Positions 1 to 9,764 are shown, counted from the first letter of the stretch. The stretch: DNA of 61,544 bases from Mycolicibacterium porcinum (GCA_001942045.1 MSTD01000030.1:1-61544), one strand, 5' to 3'. The notes: generated from the letters alone by a model not told the origin. Translations and numbers: made by a program.

Positions 1-311
1 GGATCCGCGGGTGCAGCCGGGGCCGGTGCTCCTGGCGCAGGCGCAGGCGCAGGCGCGGGCGCTCCGGGAGCAGGAGCAGGAGCGGGAGCGGGCGCGGGCG
101 CTCCAGGTGCCGGCGCCGGAGCGGGAGCGGCGGGGGCCGGCGCACCGGGCACCGCTGGGGCAGGCGCCGGCGCCGGAGGCGCCGGCACGGGATCCGCATA
201 CGCCACCGCCGGCAGCGCAACGGCCGCGGCGGTCGCACCGGTCATCGCAACCAGCGCCAGCTTGTTCGACAGACCTCTGCGCCGATGTGACATCGCATCC
301 GACTCGTCCAT
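1..311 (-). CDS. apa: Apa/FAP alanine-proline-rich secreted antigen (N-terminal part only)
   Basis: This is the first 103 codons of a minus-strand gene that runs off the left edge. The start (ATG at 311) gives an Arg-rich n-region, a hydrophobic stretch with many Ala/Val residues and an AYADP signal-peptidase-like site near residue 39. After that comes a long Ala-Pro-Gly low-complexity tract. This layout matches Apa (Rv1860, also called ModD or fibronectin attachment protein), a secreted mannosylated mycobacterial glycoprotein. Position supports it: in M. tuberculosis apa lies directly downstream of modB-modC, as here. A second in-frame ATG six codons later (293) is a possible alternative start. 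The fibronectin-binding domain is outside the window. Confidence 0.85.
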   Translation of the reverse strand, partial: MDESDAMSHRRRGLSNKLALVAMTGATAAAVALPAVAYADPVPAPPAPAPAPAVPGAPAPAAPAPAPAPGAPAPAPAPAPAPGAPAPAPAPAPGAPAPAAPAD

Positions 312-546
312 GGGGAAGAAACTACCGTGTTACGGCCGTGACGCAAGTGTGAGTTGCTCTTAGAGTGCCAAAAAGTGCGATTGCGACAGATGGGATATCG
401 CCAGCTGGTCCGCGGTAGGCATAGTTGCTGGCACGCGGGTGTGCGGGGCGCCACGCCGAACCTGGCAACCCACCTCCGACGCCTTCGGTGTCAGAGCCCT
501 CAACACGTGATTCGGACGCGCGCAGGCCTGCGTTACGTCCTCGAGG

Positions 547-1638
547 TCACTTATTTCCGGCGCCCGCCGCGTGCACCGCAACCTCCTGCGCCTTCACCGA
601 GAAATACACCGTGTCGCCCGGAGCCAGTCGCAGCTCGGCGGCCGACTCGGCGGTGATGTCGGCGGCCAGCCCGGGGGCGCCGTCGGGCTGCTCATCCGCC
701 CGGACCCGGATGCCGGGCCCGCGGCTGTCGAGCTCGGCGACGGTCACCGCGACGGTGTTGCGCGGACTGCCGTGCGGTTCCTCGCGGTACACCGCGACCG
801 ACGCCGGCGAGAACACCGCCACCACCGGCGCCCCGGGCGCCACCTCGGCCGCCGGCGTGCCGTGCCATTTCCCACCCCAGGCGGTGGTGACGACACCGTC
901 GTGACCTGCCGTGCCGCCGATCAGGTTCACCCCGGCGAACCGCGCCCCGAAGTGGCTCTTGGGGGTCGCCAATACCTCTGCAGCAGAACCGCTTTCGATT
1001 ATCCTGCCGGCCTCGACGACAATCACGCGGTCGGCCAGGGTCAGTACATCGAGCAGGTCGTGGGTGATCAGCACCGCGCACCGACCACCGGTGGCCAGCA
1101 CCCGCCGCAGCACCTTGCGCATCGAGGCCGCCACCGCCACGTCCAAACCCGCCAGCGGTTCGTCGAGCAGCAGTACCTCGGGATCGGCAGCCAAAGCCCG
1201 GGCCAGCGCCACCCGCTGGGCCTGCCCGCCCGACAACCGGCGAGGTCGCCGGTCAGCCAGGTCCGTCGCGTCGACCTCGGCCAACCATCGATGCGTGCTC
1301 TCTCGTGCGGCGCGACGCCCCAGGCTGCGCCCACTGCGGGCGCCGAATGCCACATTGGCCGCCACACTGAGGTGCGGAAACAACAGAGAATCCTGCAACA
1401 ACAACCCGACGCGCCGGGCATGGGTGGGCACCTGCACGCCGGCGGCCGGGTCGGTCAGCACCCGATCGCCCACCTGGATACGCCCGGCATCCAGACCGAC
1501 CAATCCCGCGATCGAATGCAGGGTGGTCGACTTGCCGGCGCCGTTGGGGCCAAGAACCGCCAGAACCTCCCCGGCCGGCACCTCGAATTCCAGGTCCAGG
1601 CCGCGACTTTCGACGACCGCGCGCACGTGCAGGGTCAC
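547..1638 (-). CDS. modC: Molybdate ABC transporter ATP-binding protein
   Basis: This is the ATPase of the molybdate importer, 363 aa. Walker A (GPNGAGKST) is at residues 30-38, followed by the signature LSGGQAQR, Walker [13 protein letters not shown] and an H-loop VLITHD. The C-terminal ~120 residues form a MOP/TOBE-like molybdate-binding regulatory domain, as in other ModC proteins. The GTG start at 1638 is chosen because it overlaps the modB stop in a GTGA junction and follows a GGGGGGAA ribosome site. A longer reading of the frame into modB has no homology. It acts at the cytoplasmic membrane with ModB; the usual binding protein ModA is not encoded next to it. Confidence 0.93.
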   Translation of the reverse strand: MTLHVRAVVESRGLDLEFEVPAGEVLAVLGPNGAGKSTTLHSIAGLVGLDAGRIQVGDRVLTDPAAGVQVPTHARRVGLLLQDSLLFPHLSVAANVAFGARSGRSLGRRAARESTHRWLAEVDATDLADRRPRRLSGGQAQRVALARALAADPEVLLLDEPLAGLDVAVAASMRKVLRRVLATGGRCAVLITHDLLDVLTLADRVIVVEAGRIIESGSAAEVLATPKSHFGARFAGVNLIGGTAGHDGVVTTAWGGKWHGTPAAEVAPGAPVVAVFSPASVAVYREEPHGSPRNTVAVTVAELDSRGPGIRVRADEQPDGAPGLAADITAESAAELRLAPGDTVYFSVKAQEVAVHAAGAGNK

Positions 1639-2429
1639 GCTGTTCCCCCCGCTCGCAACCGCCGGCTGCCCAACCCGATGACCACGACGGCCGCCACGGC
1701 CACCAACAGCACCGACAACGCCACCGCGGCGTCGGCATCGCTCTCCCGCTGCAGATAGATCTCCAAGGGAAGGGTGCGGGTGACGCCCTGGCGCGAGCCC
1801 GCGAACGTCAGCGTGGCGCCGAACTCGCCGAGCGAGCGCGCGAAGGCCAGCACGGCTCCCGACACCAGACCGGGGCCCAACAGCGGCAGAGTCACCCGCC
1901 ACCACACCGTCGCCGGCGAGGCGCCCAGCGTCGCGGCCACCACTTCGAAATCGGCACCTGCCGTGCGGGCCGCGCCTTCCAGCGAGATGACCAGGAACGG
2001 CAACGACACGAACGTCTGCGCCAGCACGACGGCCACCGTCGTGAATGCGATCTGCACGCCCGCGCCCTCCAGGTACCGACCGACCAGTCCGAGCCGGCCG
2101 AAGGCATACAGCAGCGCGATGCCGCCCACCACGGGCGGCAGCACCAACGGCAACAGGATCAACGGCCGGACGAGCCGGGTGACGAGCCCGTCGGCGCGGG
2201 CGAGCACCAGCGCGAGCGGAACCCCGAACACCACGCACAACACCGTGCTGGCCAGCGAGGTCTCCAGGCTGAGCTTCAACGCCGCAGTCGAGGACGCGCT
2301 GGAGATCAGCGACCCGAACCTGGGCCAATCCACCTTTGCCACCATCGCGACCAGGGGCAACACCACGAAGATCGCGCCGGCGGCGGCCGGGAGATATATC
2401 CAGCGCGGCAGCCGTGGCGGATTCGTCAC
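1635..2429 (-). CDS. modB: Molybdate ABC transporter permease
   Basis: This is the membrane permease of the molybdate transporter, 264 aa, of normal family length. It has an N-terminal membrane segment ([19 protein letters not shown]) and several further hydrophobic helices. The EAA-type cytoplasmic loop ([20 protein letters not shown]) is the site that contacts the ATPase. The start is GTG at 2429. It overlaps the stop of an 18-codon upstream ORF (GTGA), and its own stop overlaps the modC start in the same way, so modB-modC are translationally coupled. In M. tuberculosis modA precedes modB. Here only about 180 bases separate modB from a divergent SDR gene, so modA is missing. Confidence 0.93.
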   Translation of the reverse strand: MTNPPRLPRWIYLPAAAGAIFVVLPLVAMVAKVDWPRFGSLISSASSTAALKLSLETSLASTVLCVVFGVPLALVLARADGLVTRLVRPLILLPLVLPPVVGGIALLYAFGRLGLVGRYLEGAGVQIAFTTVAVVLAQTFVSLPFLVISLEGAARTAGADFEVVAATLGASPATVWWRVTLPLLGPGLVSGAVLAFARSLGEFGATLTFAGSRQGVTRTLPLEIYLQRESDADAAVALSVLLVAVAAVVVIGLGSRRLRAGGTA

Positions 2430-2482
2430 AAGGCCGCCTCGCCGACCATGTCGACGCAGGTGAGAGCGCTGGGTCGGATCAT
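2426..2482 (-). CDS. Possible 18-codon leader ORF coupled to modB
   Basis: A tiny minus-strand ORF starts with ATG at 2482 behind a G-rich stretch (GGCGGGG) and encodes [18 protein letters not shown]. Its TGA stop overlaps the GTG start of modB by two bases. It could be a leader peptide providing translational coupling, a remnant of a lost upstream gene, or chance. It has no recognisable homology to the C-terminus of ModA. Confidence 0.3.
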   Translation of the reverse strand: MIRPSALTCVDMVGEAAL

Positions 2483-2535
2483 CCCCGCCACCATATGCGA
2501 GCCGACATTTGGCGCGCCGAGTTTCGTGTCCTAGC

Positions 2536-2547
2536 TACTGTCCAGTA
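2536..2547. promoter_or_regulatory. Palindrome in modB/SDR divergent promoter region
   Basis: TACTG-TC-CAGTA forms a 12-base inverted repeat in the 178-base divergent region between modB (minus) and the SDR (plus). It is about 60 bases upstream of the SDR start. It could be an operator, but no regulator is identified. Confidence 0.25.
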
Positions 2548-2607
2548 ACATTGGCCGTTGGTCGCCCCCATCCGGCGCGGCGATCCCCGGGTACATGGAG
2601 GTACATC

Positions 2608-3282
2608 ATGGCGGAGGTGCTGGTCACCGGCGGCGACACTGAACTCGGCCGCACCATTGCGGCAGGCTTCCTCGACGCAGGCCACAACGTGGTCATCGCC
2701 GGCGCCCGCCGCGAGGATCTGGAGCTGACCGCCAAGCAGCTCGACGTCGCGTCGATCGTGTTCGACAACACCGATCCCGCCAGCCTCGAGAACGCCCGCT
2801 CACTGTTCCCCCATCACCTCGACACGCTGGTCAATGTCCCGGCTCCGCAGTTCGAGTCCAAGGACCCCCGCACCTTCACACTGAGCGACCTGGCCACCGC
2901 CTGGCGCAACGCGCTGGACGCCACCGTGGTCTCGGCGGTGCTGACCGTGCAGATCGTCGGCGACCACCTGCGCTCGGGCGGTTCCATCATCAACGTCGTG
3001 CCCGCGAGCCCGCGTGAGGGCAGCGCCGAAGCCGCGGTCAAGGCCGCCCTCGGCGATTGGACCGCAGGCCAGGCCGCCTACTTCGGCACCCGCGGCATCA
3101 CCGTCAACGCCATCGCCCCCGGCCTGTCCGCCGAGCCCGACTACGACGGCCTCGGCACCACGCCGCCGTCGGTTGCCGACGAATTCGCCCGTCTCGCAGT
3201 GTTTTTGAGCACGCCGGCGGCCCGCCACATCACCGGGCAGACCATGCACGTCAGCCGCGGAGCGTTGGCCACCCTCGGCTAA
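2608..3282 (+). CDS. Atypical short-chain dehydrogenase/reductase (Rv1856c-like)
   Basis: A 224-aa Rossmann-fold SDR. The ATG at 2608 is preceded by GGAGG at 2597-2601. The nucleotide-binding motif VTGGDTELG is at residues 6-14 and the C-terminal HITGQTMHVSRGAL segment is typical of the family. The classical YxxxK motif is altered: Lys145 is present, but the position of the catalytic Tyr holds Glu141, and the Ser expected about 13 residues earlier is not obvious. The substrate is unknown. It sits 18 bases before an F420-type oxidoreductase gene, as in M. tuberculosis, so the two are probably co-transcribed. Confidence 0.85.
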   Translation: MAEVLVTGGDTELGRTIAAGFLDAGHNVVIAGARREDLELTAKQLDVASIVFDNTDPASLENARSLFPHHLDTLVNVPAPQFESKDPRTFTLSDLATAWRNALDATVVSAVLTVQIVGDHLRSGGSIINVVPASPREGSAEAAVKAALGDWTAGQAAYFGTRGITVNAIAPGLSAEPDYDGLGTTPPSVADEFARLAVFLSTPAARHITGQTMHVSRGALATLG

Positions 3283-3300
3283 AGGGTTACGGTTGATGGA

Positions 3301-4230
3301 GTGACGATCCGACTCGCACTCCAGATCCCGAACTTCTCCTACGGCACCGGCGTTTCCGAACTCTTCCCGACCGTCATCGCGCAAGCCCGCGAGGCCGAAG
3401 CCGCCGGCTTCGACTCGGTCTTCGTGATGGACCACTTCTATCAGCTGCCGCAGATCGGCTCCCCCGATCAGCCGATGCTCGAGGCCTACACGGCCCTCGG
3501 CGCACTGGCGACCGCAACTCAGAAGGTTCAGCTGGGCACACTGGTCACCGGCAATACCTACCGCAACCCGACACTGCTGGCCAAGGCCATCACCACGCTC
3601 GACGTGGTCAGCGCGGGCCGGGCCGTCCTCGGCATCGGCACCGGGTGGTTCGAGCTCGAACACGACAGCCTCGGCTTCGAATTCGGCACTTTCACCGAGC
3701 GTTTCAAGAAGCTCGAGGAGGCGCTGCAGATCATCCTGCCGATGCTCGAGGGCAAGCGCGCGACCTTCAACGGCACGTACTACCGGACCGAGGAGGCGTT
3801 CGCCGAACCCCGCTTCCGCGACCACATTCCGCTGATGATCGGCGGCAGCGGTGAGAAGAAAACCATCCCGCTGGCGGCCCGGTACTTCGACCATCTCAAT
3901 GTGATCGCGGGCTTCGACGAGTTGGCCCGCAAGGTGCAGGTCGCCAAAGAGCAATGCGAAAAGATCGGCCGTGATCCGGCGACGCTGGAGACGAGCATGC
4001 TCGTGTTCACGATGATCGACGACAACGTGACCGCCGACATGATTCCCGACGAGGTCAGGCAGCAAGTGGTCTTCGGCAGTGCCGAACAGGTCGCCGAGCA
4101 GATCAAGACCAAGATCCTCAACGCCGGCATCGACGGAGTCATCCTCAGCCCTACCACCCAGATCACCGGATACCGCCCCGGCGGTATCACCGCTGTAGCC
4201 GAAGCGTTGAAACCACTGATATCCGGGTAA
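3301..4230 (+). CDS. Luciferase-like F420-dependent oxidoreductase (Rv1855c-like)
   Basis: A 309-aa member of the bacterial luciferase-like (TIM-barrel) superfamily, most similar in pattern to mycobacterial F420-dependent oxidoreductases. Supporting segments are the N-terminal LALQIPNFSYG strand, VFVMDHFYQLP, the LGTLVTGNTYRNPTLLAK region and the GIGTGWFELEH motif that contacts the cofactor phosphate in this superfamily. The start is GTG at 3301, 18 bases after the SDR stop, with only a weak ribosome site (GGTTGATGGA). The substrate cannot be inferred. It is likely an operon partner of the preceding SDR. Confidence 0.88.
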   Translation: MTIRLALQIPNFSYGTGVSELFPTVIAQAREAEAAGFDSVFVMDHFYQLPQIGSPDQPMLEAYTALGALATATQKVQLGTLVTGNTYRNPTLLAKAITTLDVVSAGRAVLGIGTGWFELEHDSLGFEFGTFTERFKKLEEALQIILPMLEGKRATFNGTYYRTEEAFAEPRFRDHIPLMIGGSGEKKTIPLAARYFDHLNVIAGFDELARKVQVAKEQCEKIGRDPATLETSMLVFTMIDDNVTADMIPDEVRQQVVFGSAEQVAEQIKTKILNAGIDGVILSPTTQITGYRPGGITAVAEALKPLISG

Positions 4231-4279
4231 ACATTCGGTTCGTTGGCCATCTCACCGCACAGGCGGGAATCGCGCCGAC

Positions 4280-4293
4280 TAACCTAACGGTTA
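4280..4293. promoter_or_regulatory. Palindrome upstream of ndh
   Basis: TAACC-TAAC-GGTTA is a 14-base inverted repeat about 35 bases upstream of the ndh start. It overlaps a possible -10 element (TTATTA). It could be an operator controlling NADH dehydrogenase; no regulator is identified. Confidence 0.3.
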
Positions 4294-4327
4294 TTACGAG
4301 TGGCAAACACGTCCGCGAGGAGCAGCA

Positions 4328-5701
4328 ATGAGCCATCCCGGAGCTACGGCATCGGATCGGCATAAGGTAGTCATCATCGGATCGGGTTTCGGCGGCCTCA
4401 CCGCTGCCAAGACCCTCAAACGTGCCGACGTCGACGTCAAGCTGATCGCCCGCACTACCCACCACCTGTTCCAGCCGTTGCTGTACCAGGTGGCCACCGG
4501 CATCATCTCCGAGGGCGAGATCGCGCCGGCCACCCGCGTGATCCTGCGCAAGCAGAAGAACGCCCAGGTGCTGTTGGGCGACGTCACCCACATCGATCTG
4601 GAGAACCGGACGGTGGATTCGGTGCTCCTCGGGCACACCTACTCCACTCCGTACGACAGCCTCATCATCGCCGCCGGCGCCGGGCAGTCCTACTTCGGCA
4701 ACGACCATTTCGCCGAGTTCGCCCCCGGCATGAAGTCGATCGACGATGCGCTGGAGCTCCGCGGCCGCATTCTCGGTGCGTTCGAACAGGCCGAGCGGTC
4801 CAGCGATCCGGTACGCCGGGCCAAGCTGCTGACCTTCACCGTGGTCGGGGCCGGTCCCACCGGTGTCGAAATGGCCGGGCAGATCGCCGAATTGGCGGAT
4901 CAGACCCTGCGCGGCAGCTTCCGGCACATCGATCCCACCGAGGCGCGGGTGATCCTGCTCGACGCCGCACCGGCCGTCCTCCCGCCGATGGGCGAGAAGC
5001 TGGGGAAGCGGGCCCAGGCGCGACTGGAGAAGATGGGGGTCGAGGTTCAGCTCGGCGCCATGGTGACGGACGTAGACCGCAACGGCCTGACCGTCAAGGA
5101 TTCCGACGGCACGTTGCGACGCATCGAATCGGCCTGCAAGGTGTGGTCGGCCGGGGTCTCGGCCAGCCCGCTGGGCAAGGATCTGGCCGAACAGGCCGGG
5201 GTCGAACTGGACCGCGCCGGCCGGGTCAAGGTGGAGCCCGACCTGACGATCCCTGGTCATCCCAACGTGTTCGTGGTCGGTGACATGGCCGCGGTCGAAG
5301 GGGTGCCCGGCGTTGCCCAGGGCGCGATCCAGGGTGGCCGTTACGCGGCCAAACTGATCAAGCGCGAGGTTGCCGGCACCAGCCCGAAGATCCGGACCCC
5401 GTTCGAATACTGGGACAAGGGTTCGATGGCCACGGTGTCGCGGTTCTCGGCGGTCGCCAAGGTCGGACCGATCGAGTTCTCCGGCTTCTTCGCCTGGTTG
5501 TGCTGGCTGGTGCTGCACCTGGTGTACATCGTCGGGTTCAAGAGCCGCCTGGTGACGGTGCTGTCCTGGGGCGTGACGTTCCTGAGCACCAAACGTGGGC
5601 AGCTCACCATCACCGAGCAACAGGCCTACGCCCGCACCAGGATCGAAGAACTCGAGGAGATCGCGGCGTCCGTCCAGGAAACCGAGAAAGCGGCCTCCTA
5701 G
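4328..5701 (+). CDS. ndh: Type II NADH dehydrogenase (NDH-2)
   Basis: The single-subunit, non-proton-pumping NADH:menaquinone oxidoreductase of the respiratory chain, 457 aa. An N-terminal FAD-binding GSGFGG motif is at residues 18-23 and a second, NADH-binding motif (VVGAGPTGVE) is at about 172-181. The FNVF-type FAD segment VFVVGDMAAVEG follows. A hydrophobic C-terminal stretch (about residues 387-404, FFAWLCWLVLHLVYIVGF) fits membrane attachment. The ATG follows GAGGAG. It is orthologous in position to Rv1854c. Its stop overlaps that of the convergent ureD by three bases, with no room for a terminator between them. Confidence 0.96.
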   Translation: MSHPGATASDRHKVVIIGSGFGGLTAAKTLKRADVDVKLIARTTHHLFQPLLYQVATGIISEGEIAPATRVILRKQKNAQVLLGDVTHIDLENRTVDSVLLGHTYSTPYDSLIIAAGAGQSYFGNDHFAEFAPGMKSIDDALELRGRILGAFEQAERSSDPVRRAKLLTFTVVGAGPTGVEMAGQIAELADQTLRGSFRHIDPTEARVILLDAAPAVLPPMGEKLGKRAQARLEKMGVEVQLGAMVTDVDRNGLTVKDSDGTLRRIESACKVWSAGVSASPLGKDLAEQAGVELDRAGRVKVEPDLTIPGHPNVFVVGDMAAVEGVPGVAQGAIQGGRYAAKLIKREVAGTSPKIRTPFEYWDKGSMATVSRFSAVAKVGPIEFSGFFAWLCWLVLHLVYIVGFKSRLVTVLSWGVTFLSTKRGQLTITEQQAYARTRIEELEEIAASVQETEKAAS

Positions 5702-6345
5702 CCCACGGCGCTCTCGGGCGGCAGCCGGTCCCCCTGCCAGGTGGCCAGGCTGCCGCCGCGGGCCAACTCCAGCACGGTTCCCGGTGCCTCGAATGTGGGT
5801 GCGGGATAACGCAGTTCGCTGATGCAGGCCCGCGGGGCGATCAGGATGTCGTCGCCCACGGCCCCGCGGCCCAGTTCGATGCGATGGCGCAGCAGCGGCG
5901 TCGAACCGACGTCGGCGTGCAATGCCGACGACCAGAACCCCTCCCGCTCACCGGATCTGCCGATCTGGACCCGCTCCCGGATCCGCACCTGCGCCGACTC
6001 CGCGATTGCCAGACGCGTCGTCACCCGATGGCCAGAACCACCGGCGACCACGGTCGGCTCCGGATCCAGGTCCAGCTGACCAGCCACCTCGAGTTCCCAC
6101 TGCGCGGCCGATTGCCGCGTGTGACCGCCGGGCAGCACCATCGTCGCCGCGGCGGTGCGGATCCGCAGCCGGGCGCCGGCTTCCACCACCAACCGCACCG
6201 TCAGGGTGTCGCCGCCGAGCGGGGTGGCGGCTGTGGAGATCAGGTGCACGGTATCGGGTTCTGTGCACCGCCCGGCCAGCCCGCCGCGCGCCTCGATGCG
6301 CGGCAACCGCCCCGGCGACGCGGCGATCACGACATGGGCATGCAT
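5698..6345 (-). CDS. ureD: Urease accessory protein UreD (UreH)
   Basis: Last gene of the urease operon, 215 aa. UreD binds apo-urease first and recruits UreF and UreG for nickel insertion. The sequence shows the family-typical segments HLISTAATPLGGDTL near residues 34-48, ARLRIRTAAATMVLPG, and a C-terminal half with DDILIAPRACISELRYP. The ATG at 6345 overlaps the ureG stop by one base (TAATG), so the genes are translationally coupled. The protein is of the usual short actinobacterial length. Confidence 0.92.
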   Translation of the reverse strand: MHAHVVIAASPGRLPRIEARGGLAGRCTEPDTVHLISTAATPLGGDTLTVRLVVEAGARLRIRTAAATMVLPGGHTRQSAAQWELEVAGQLDLDPEPTVVAGGSGHRVTTRLAIAESAQVRIRERVQIGRSGEREGFWSSALHADVGSTPLLRHRIELGRGAVGDDILIAPRACISELRYPAPTFEAPGTVLELARGGSLATWQGDRLPPESAVG

Positions 6346-7031
6346 TACGCGGGCGAAGCCTGAGCGACTTTCAGCTGCTCGCGCACCCAGGCCAGCACCG
6401 GACCCGCCGTGGGATCCTCGGTGAGTGAGATGAGTGCCGTGGGCCTGTCCTGCCGAGCCTTGGCCGCGTCGCGCCGCATCACGTCGAGATCGGCCCCCAC
6501 CAGAGGCGCCAGATCAGTCTTGTTGACTACCAACAGGTCCGAGTAGGTCACGCCGGGTCCACCCTTGCGCGGCACCTTGTCTCCCCCGGCCACGTCGATG
6601 ACGAAGATCTGAACGTCCACCAGTCCCGAGGAGAACGTCGCGGTGAGGTTGTCGCCACCGGACTCGACCAGGATCAGGTCCAAGGGTGGGTTCGCCTCGA
6701 TCAGGTCGTCGATCGCGTCGAGGTTGGCGGTGATGTCGTCGCGGATCGCGGTGTGCGGGCATCCCCCGGTCTGGACCGCGGCGATCCGCTCGTCGGGCAG
6801 GACCGCGTGCCTGCGCAGGAAGTCGGCGTCCTCGGTGGTGTAGATGTCGTTGGTCAACACCGCCAGCGACAGCTCGTCACGCAGTTGCCGGCTCAGTGCG
6901 GCCACCAGCGCGGTCTTGCCGGATCCGACCGGTCCGCCGACACCGATGCGCAACGGTTCGCCGGGCCGGCGGATCCGCTTGGGCCGGTCGACGTGGGTGT
7001 GGGGCTCGCCGTCGATGAAATGTGGTGGCAT
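6345..7031 (-). CDS. ureG: Urease accessory GTPase UreG
   Basis: GTPase that drives nickel delivery to urease, 228 aa. The P-loop [14 protein letters not shown] lies near residues 29-42, followed by [12 protein letters not shown], the metal-binding CPH motif ([13 protein letters not shown]), ESGGDNL and the [12 protein letters not shown] guanine-specificity motif. The N-terminus carries a short His-containing segment ([12 protein letters not shown]), a modest version of the His-rich nickel-binding tail seen in some UreG. The ATG at 7031 is chosen because upstream in-frame sequence has no homology and GAAAGG lies just ahead of this start. Confidence 0.95.
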   Translation of the reverse strand: MPPHFIDGEPHTHVDRPKRIRRPGEPLRIGVGGPVGSGKTALVAALSRQLRDELSLAVLTNDIYTTEDADFLRRHAVLPDERIAAVQTGGCPHTAIRDDITANLDAIDDLIEANPPLDLILVESGGDNLTATFSSGLVDVQIFVIDVAGGDKVPRKGGPGVTYSDLLVVNKTDLAPLVGADLDVMRRDAAKARQDRPTALISLTEDPTAGPVLAWVREQLKVAQASPA

Positions 7032-7060
7032 GGTGGGCCTTTCGAGAACTGTACTGAGAT

Positions 7061-7696
7061 TTACGAGACGAACAACGGCCGGTCGCGTTCGGTGTGCCGT
7101 TGCGCCAGGACGTCGAGCAAGGGATCGGACAGGTCGGCCAGCCCGGTCACCGCGTTGGCTGCCGCCTCGTCGCACAACCCGGACAGCTCGAAGGTCAGCG
7201 CTGCGACATCGGCGGGGTCCAGGGCGAGCAAGCGCTGCGCGGCAGTGGCCGACCCGGTCATGGTCGTGTACACCACCGACAGCGCGGTCTGGCCCGGATC
7301 CAGTTCGGCGGCTGCGGCGACGGTCCCGGCCGCGACCGGCAGATGTGGCCGAGACCCGAGGGCGTCCCACGGCTGTTGTGGCCACACCCGCCGGGCCAAC
7401 CGGACCAATCCCCTCCCCTGCGCCCGCGAGGCTTCGCGGGCCGCCGGTGCCGGTGTGCGGGCATCGGTTTCAGCGTCGGCGGCGTCAGGGTCCAGGGTCC
7501 CGGTGTGCACCGCCACCGCGATAGAGGCAGCCACCACTCCGCTGGTTCGGATGCGCCGGACCAGGAAGGCACGCAACGTGGCCACGTCGGTCAGCAGGCC
7601 ACTGGTGACCGCCTCCTCGACGCCGCCGGAATGCACGTGCCCGCCGGTCGGCAGACGGGAGTCGGCCAGGGTCAGAAGCGTTGCCAGGCTGCTCAT
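7061..7696 (-). CDS. ureF: Urease accessory protein UreF
   Basis: 211-aa helical accessory protein that gates UreG GTPase activity in the urease activation complex. The N-terminal [27 protein letters not shown] segment is the conserved UreF signature. The rest is Ala-rich and helical, which is usual for this fast-evolving family. The ATG follows the ureC stop directly (TAG-ATG). The distance to ureG is 29 bases. Confidence 0.93.
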   Translation of the reverse strand: MSSLATLLTLADSRLPTGGHVHSGGVEEAVTSGLLTDVATLRAFLVRRIRTSGVVAASIAVAVHTGTLDPDAADAETDARTPAPAAREASRAQGRGLVRLARRVWPQQPWDALGSRPHLPVAAGTVAAAAELDPGQTALSVVYTTMTGSATAAQRLLALDPADVAALTFELSGLCDEAAANAVTGLADLSDPLLDVLAQRHTERDRPLFVS

Positions 7697-9418
7697 CTAG
7701 AAGAGGAAATATCGCTGGGCCATGGGCAGTTCGACCGCGGGCTGCTCCTGCCACACCTGCCCGTCGATCCGCACGGTGAAGGTATCCGGCTCGACCTCGA
7801 TGTGCGGCAACGCATCATTGAGCGGCATCTGCGCCTTGCCGATCCGTCGAACATTCTTGACCGCAGCCAGCTTTCGACGCACATCGAGGCGCTCGGCGAG
7901 TCCGTCCTCGATCGCCTGCGGTGCGACGAAATGCACCGACGTGGCGGCCGCGGCGGCCGGAGCCGCGCCGAACATGGGCCGCGGCAGGACCGGCTGCGGG
8001 GTGGGAATGGAAGCGTTGGCATCGCCCATCGCCGCCCAGGCGATCATGCCGCCTTTGAGCACCGCGTGGGGTCGCACGCCGAAGAACGCGGGTTCCCACA
8101 GCACGAGGTCAGCGAGCTTGCCGACCTCGACCGAACCGACCTCGTCGTCGAGTCCGTGCGCGATGGCCGGGCAGATGGTGTATTTCGCGACGTACCGGCG
8201 GGCGCGATGATTGTCTGCCCGACCGTCCCCTTCGAGCGCACCGCGCCTGCGCTTCATCACGTGCGCGGTCTGCCAGGTCCTCAGCACCACCTCACCGACC
8301 CGGCCCATCGCCTGCGAGTCGCTACCGATCATCGAGATGGCCCCGATGTCGTGCAGGAGATCCTCGGCGGCGATCGTCGACGGCCGGATCCGGCTCTCCG
8401 CGAACGCCAGATCCTCGGGCACACTCGGATTCAGGTGGTGGCACACCATGAGCATGTCGAGATGCTCGTCGAGGGTGTTGACCGTGTGTGGGCGCGTCGG
8501 ATTGGTCGAGCTGGGAAGCACATTCGGGTGTGACGCGACGGTGATGATGTCGGGCGCGTGCCCGCCGCCGGCGCCCTCGGTGTGATACGCGTGGATGCCA
8601 CGGCCCTTGATGGCGGCCAGCGTGTCCTCGACGAAACCCGCCTCGTTGAGCGTGTCGGTGTGGATGTTGGCCTGCACGCCGGCGGCTTCGGCGACGGTGA
8701 GACAGGCGTCGATGGCCGCGGGCGTGGTGCCCCAGTCCTCGTGCAGCTTGAATCCTGCAGCGCCACCGCGCAACTGTTCCCACATCGCCTCGGAGCTGAC
8801 CGTGTTGCCCTTACCGAGCAGCGCGACGTTGAGCGGCCAGGAGTCCAGCGACTCCAGCATCCTGGCCAGGTGCCAGGCGCCCGGGGTGACCGTGGTGGCC
8901 TTGCTGCCCTCGGCCGGTCCGGTTCCGCCGGCCACGATCGTGGTGATGCCGCCCCCGAGGGCCTCTTCCATGATCTGCGGACAGATCAGGTGCACATGGC
9001 AGTCGATCGCACCTGCGGTCAGGATGCGGCCGTTACCGGCGATGATCTCGGTCGACGGGCCGACGACCAGATCCGGGTGCACGCCGGTCATGATGTCTGG
9101 ATTGCCGGCCTTGCCGATGGCCACGATGCGGCCGTCGCGGATCCCGATGTCGGCCTTGATGATTCCCCAGTGGTCGATGATCACCGCGCCGGTGATGACG
9201 GTGTCGGGTGCGCCGTCGGCACGGGTCGCCCTGGCCTGGCCCATCGACTCACGGAGGACCTTGCCGCCGCCGAACACCGCCTCGTCGCCGGCCAGGCCCG
9301 GGCCGCCGCTGCGGTCCTCGGTGATCTCGATGAACAGGTCGGTGTCGGCCAACCGGATCCGGTCACCGGTGGTCGGGCCGAACAGCGCCGCGTAACGGGC
9401 CCGGGTCAATTCGGTCAT
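7697..9418 (-). CDS. ureC: Urease alpha subunit (catalytic)
   Basis: 573-aa catalytic subunit that hydrolyses urea to ammonia and carbamate at a di-nickel centre. Visible ligand motifs are CHVHLICPQ (His pair), the carbamylated lysine Lys224 in GFKLHEDWG, the mobile-flap motif [19 protein letters not shown] and [14 protein letters not shown] with the Asp ligand. The start is ATG at 9418 with GAGGA upstream; frame extension beyond it overlaps ureB without homology. It is full length for the family. It lies between ureB (31-base gap) and ureF (adjacent). Confidence 0.97.
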   Translation of the reverse strand: MTELTRARYAALFGPTTGDRIRLADTDLFIEITEDRSGGPGLAGDEAVFGGGKVLRESMGQARATRADGAPDTVITGAVIIDHWGIIKADIGIRDGRIVAIGKAGNPDIMTGVHPDLVVGPSTEIIAGNGRILTAGAIDCHVHLICPQIMEEALGGGITTIVAGGTGPAEGSKATTVTPGAWHLARMLESLDSWPLNVALLGKGNTVSSEAMWEQLRGGAAGFKLHEDWGTTPAAIDACLTVAEAAGVQANIHTDTLNEAGFVEDTLAAIKGRGIHAYHTEGAGGGHAPDIITVASHPNVLPSSTNPTRPHTVNTLDEHLDMLMVCHHLNPSVPEDLAFAESRIRPSTIAAEDLLHDIGAISMIGSDSQAMGRVGEVVLRTWQTAHVMKRRRGALEGDGRADNHRARRYVAKYTICPAIAHGLDDEVGSVEVGKLADLVLWEPAFFGVRPHAVLKGGMIAWAAMGDANASIPTPQPVLPRPMFGAAPAAAAATSVHFVAPQAIEDGLAERLDVRRKLAAVKNVRRIGKAQMPLNDALPHIEVEPDTFTVRIDGQVWQEQPAVELPMAQRYFLF

Positions 9419-9449
9419 CGGTGTCCTCGGTTCTTCGTGCAAGCGCTCA

Positions 9450-9761
9450 TCACGCCCCCAATCGGCCGGGCGGGTCGAGGCTGATGCCGTGGACCTCACG
9501 GGTGCCGCCCAGCGGAACCAGCGAAACACGCTGGGCCACACCGGGTTCGAAACGAATCGCGGTACCGGCCGGGACGTCGAGACGATGCCCGCGGGCGGCG
9601 TCGCGGTCGAAGTCCAGCGCCGAGTTCGCCTGTGGCAGATGCACATGGCTGCCGACCTGCACGGGGCGGTCACCGGTGTTGACCACTTCCAGAACCAGCC
9701 GTGGCGCACCGGGATTGAGCGCGATGACACCGTCACCGAAGACGATTTCGCCTGGGATCAT
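9450..9761 (-). CDS. ureB: Urease beta subunit
   Basis: 103-aa structural subunit of urease. It begins [19 protein letters not shown] and contains [21 protein letters not shown] and AIRFEPGV, the strongly conserved UreB segments. The start lies 3 bases after the ureA stop, so the structural genes are tightly coupled. It forms the trimeric (alpha-beta-gamma)3 enzyme with UreA and UreC in the cytoplasm. Confidence 0.95.
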   Translation of the reverse strand: MIPGEIVFGDGVIALNPGAPRLVLEVVNTGDRPVQVGSHVHLPQANSALDFDRDAARGHRLDVPAGTAIRFEPGVAQRVSLVPLGGTREVHGISLDPPGRLGA

Positions 9762-9764
9762 CGG

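Noticed and set aside
1..230. GC-rich Ala-Pro repeat region as a tandem repeat or PE_PGRS-like element
   Set aside because: It is simply the Ala-Pro tract of Apa on the minus strand; no PE or Gly-Gly-X motif.
571..1758. 395-codon plus-strand frame opposite modC
   Set aside because: His/Arg/Gln-rich shadow of a complete ModC.
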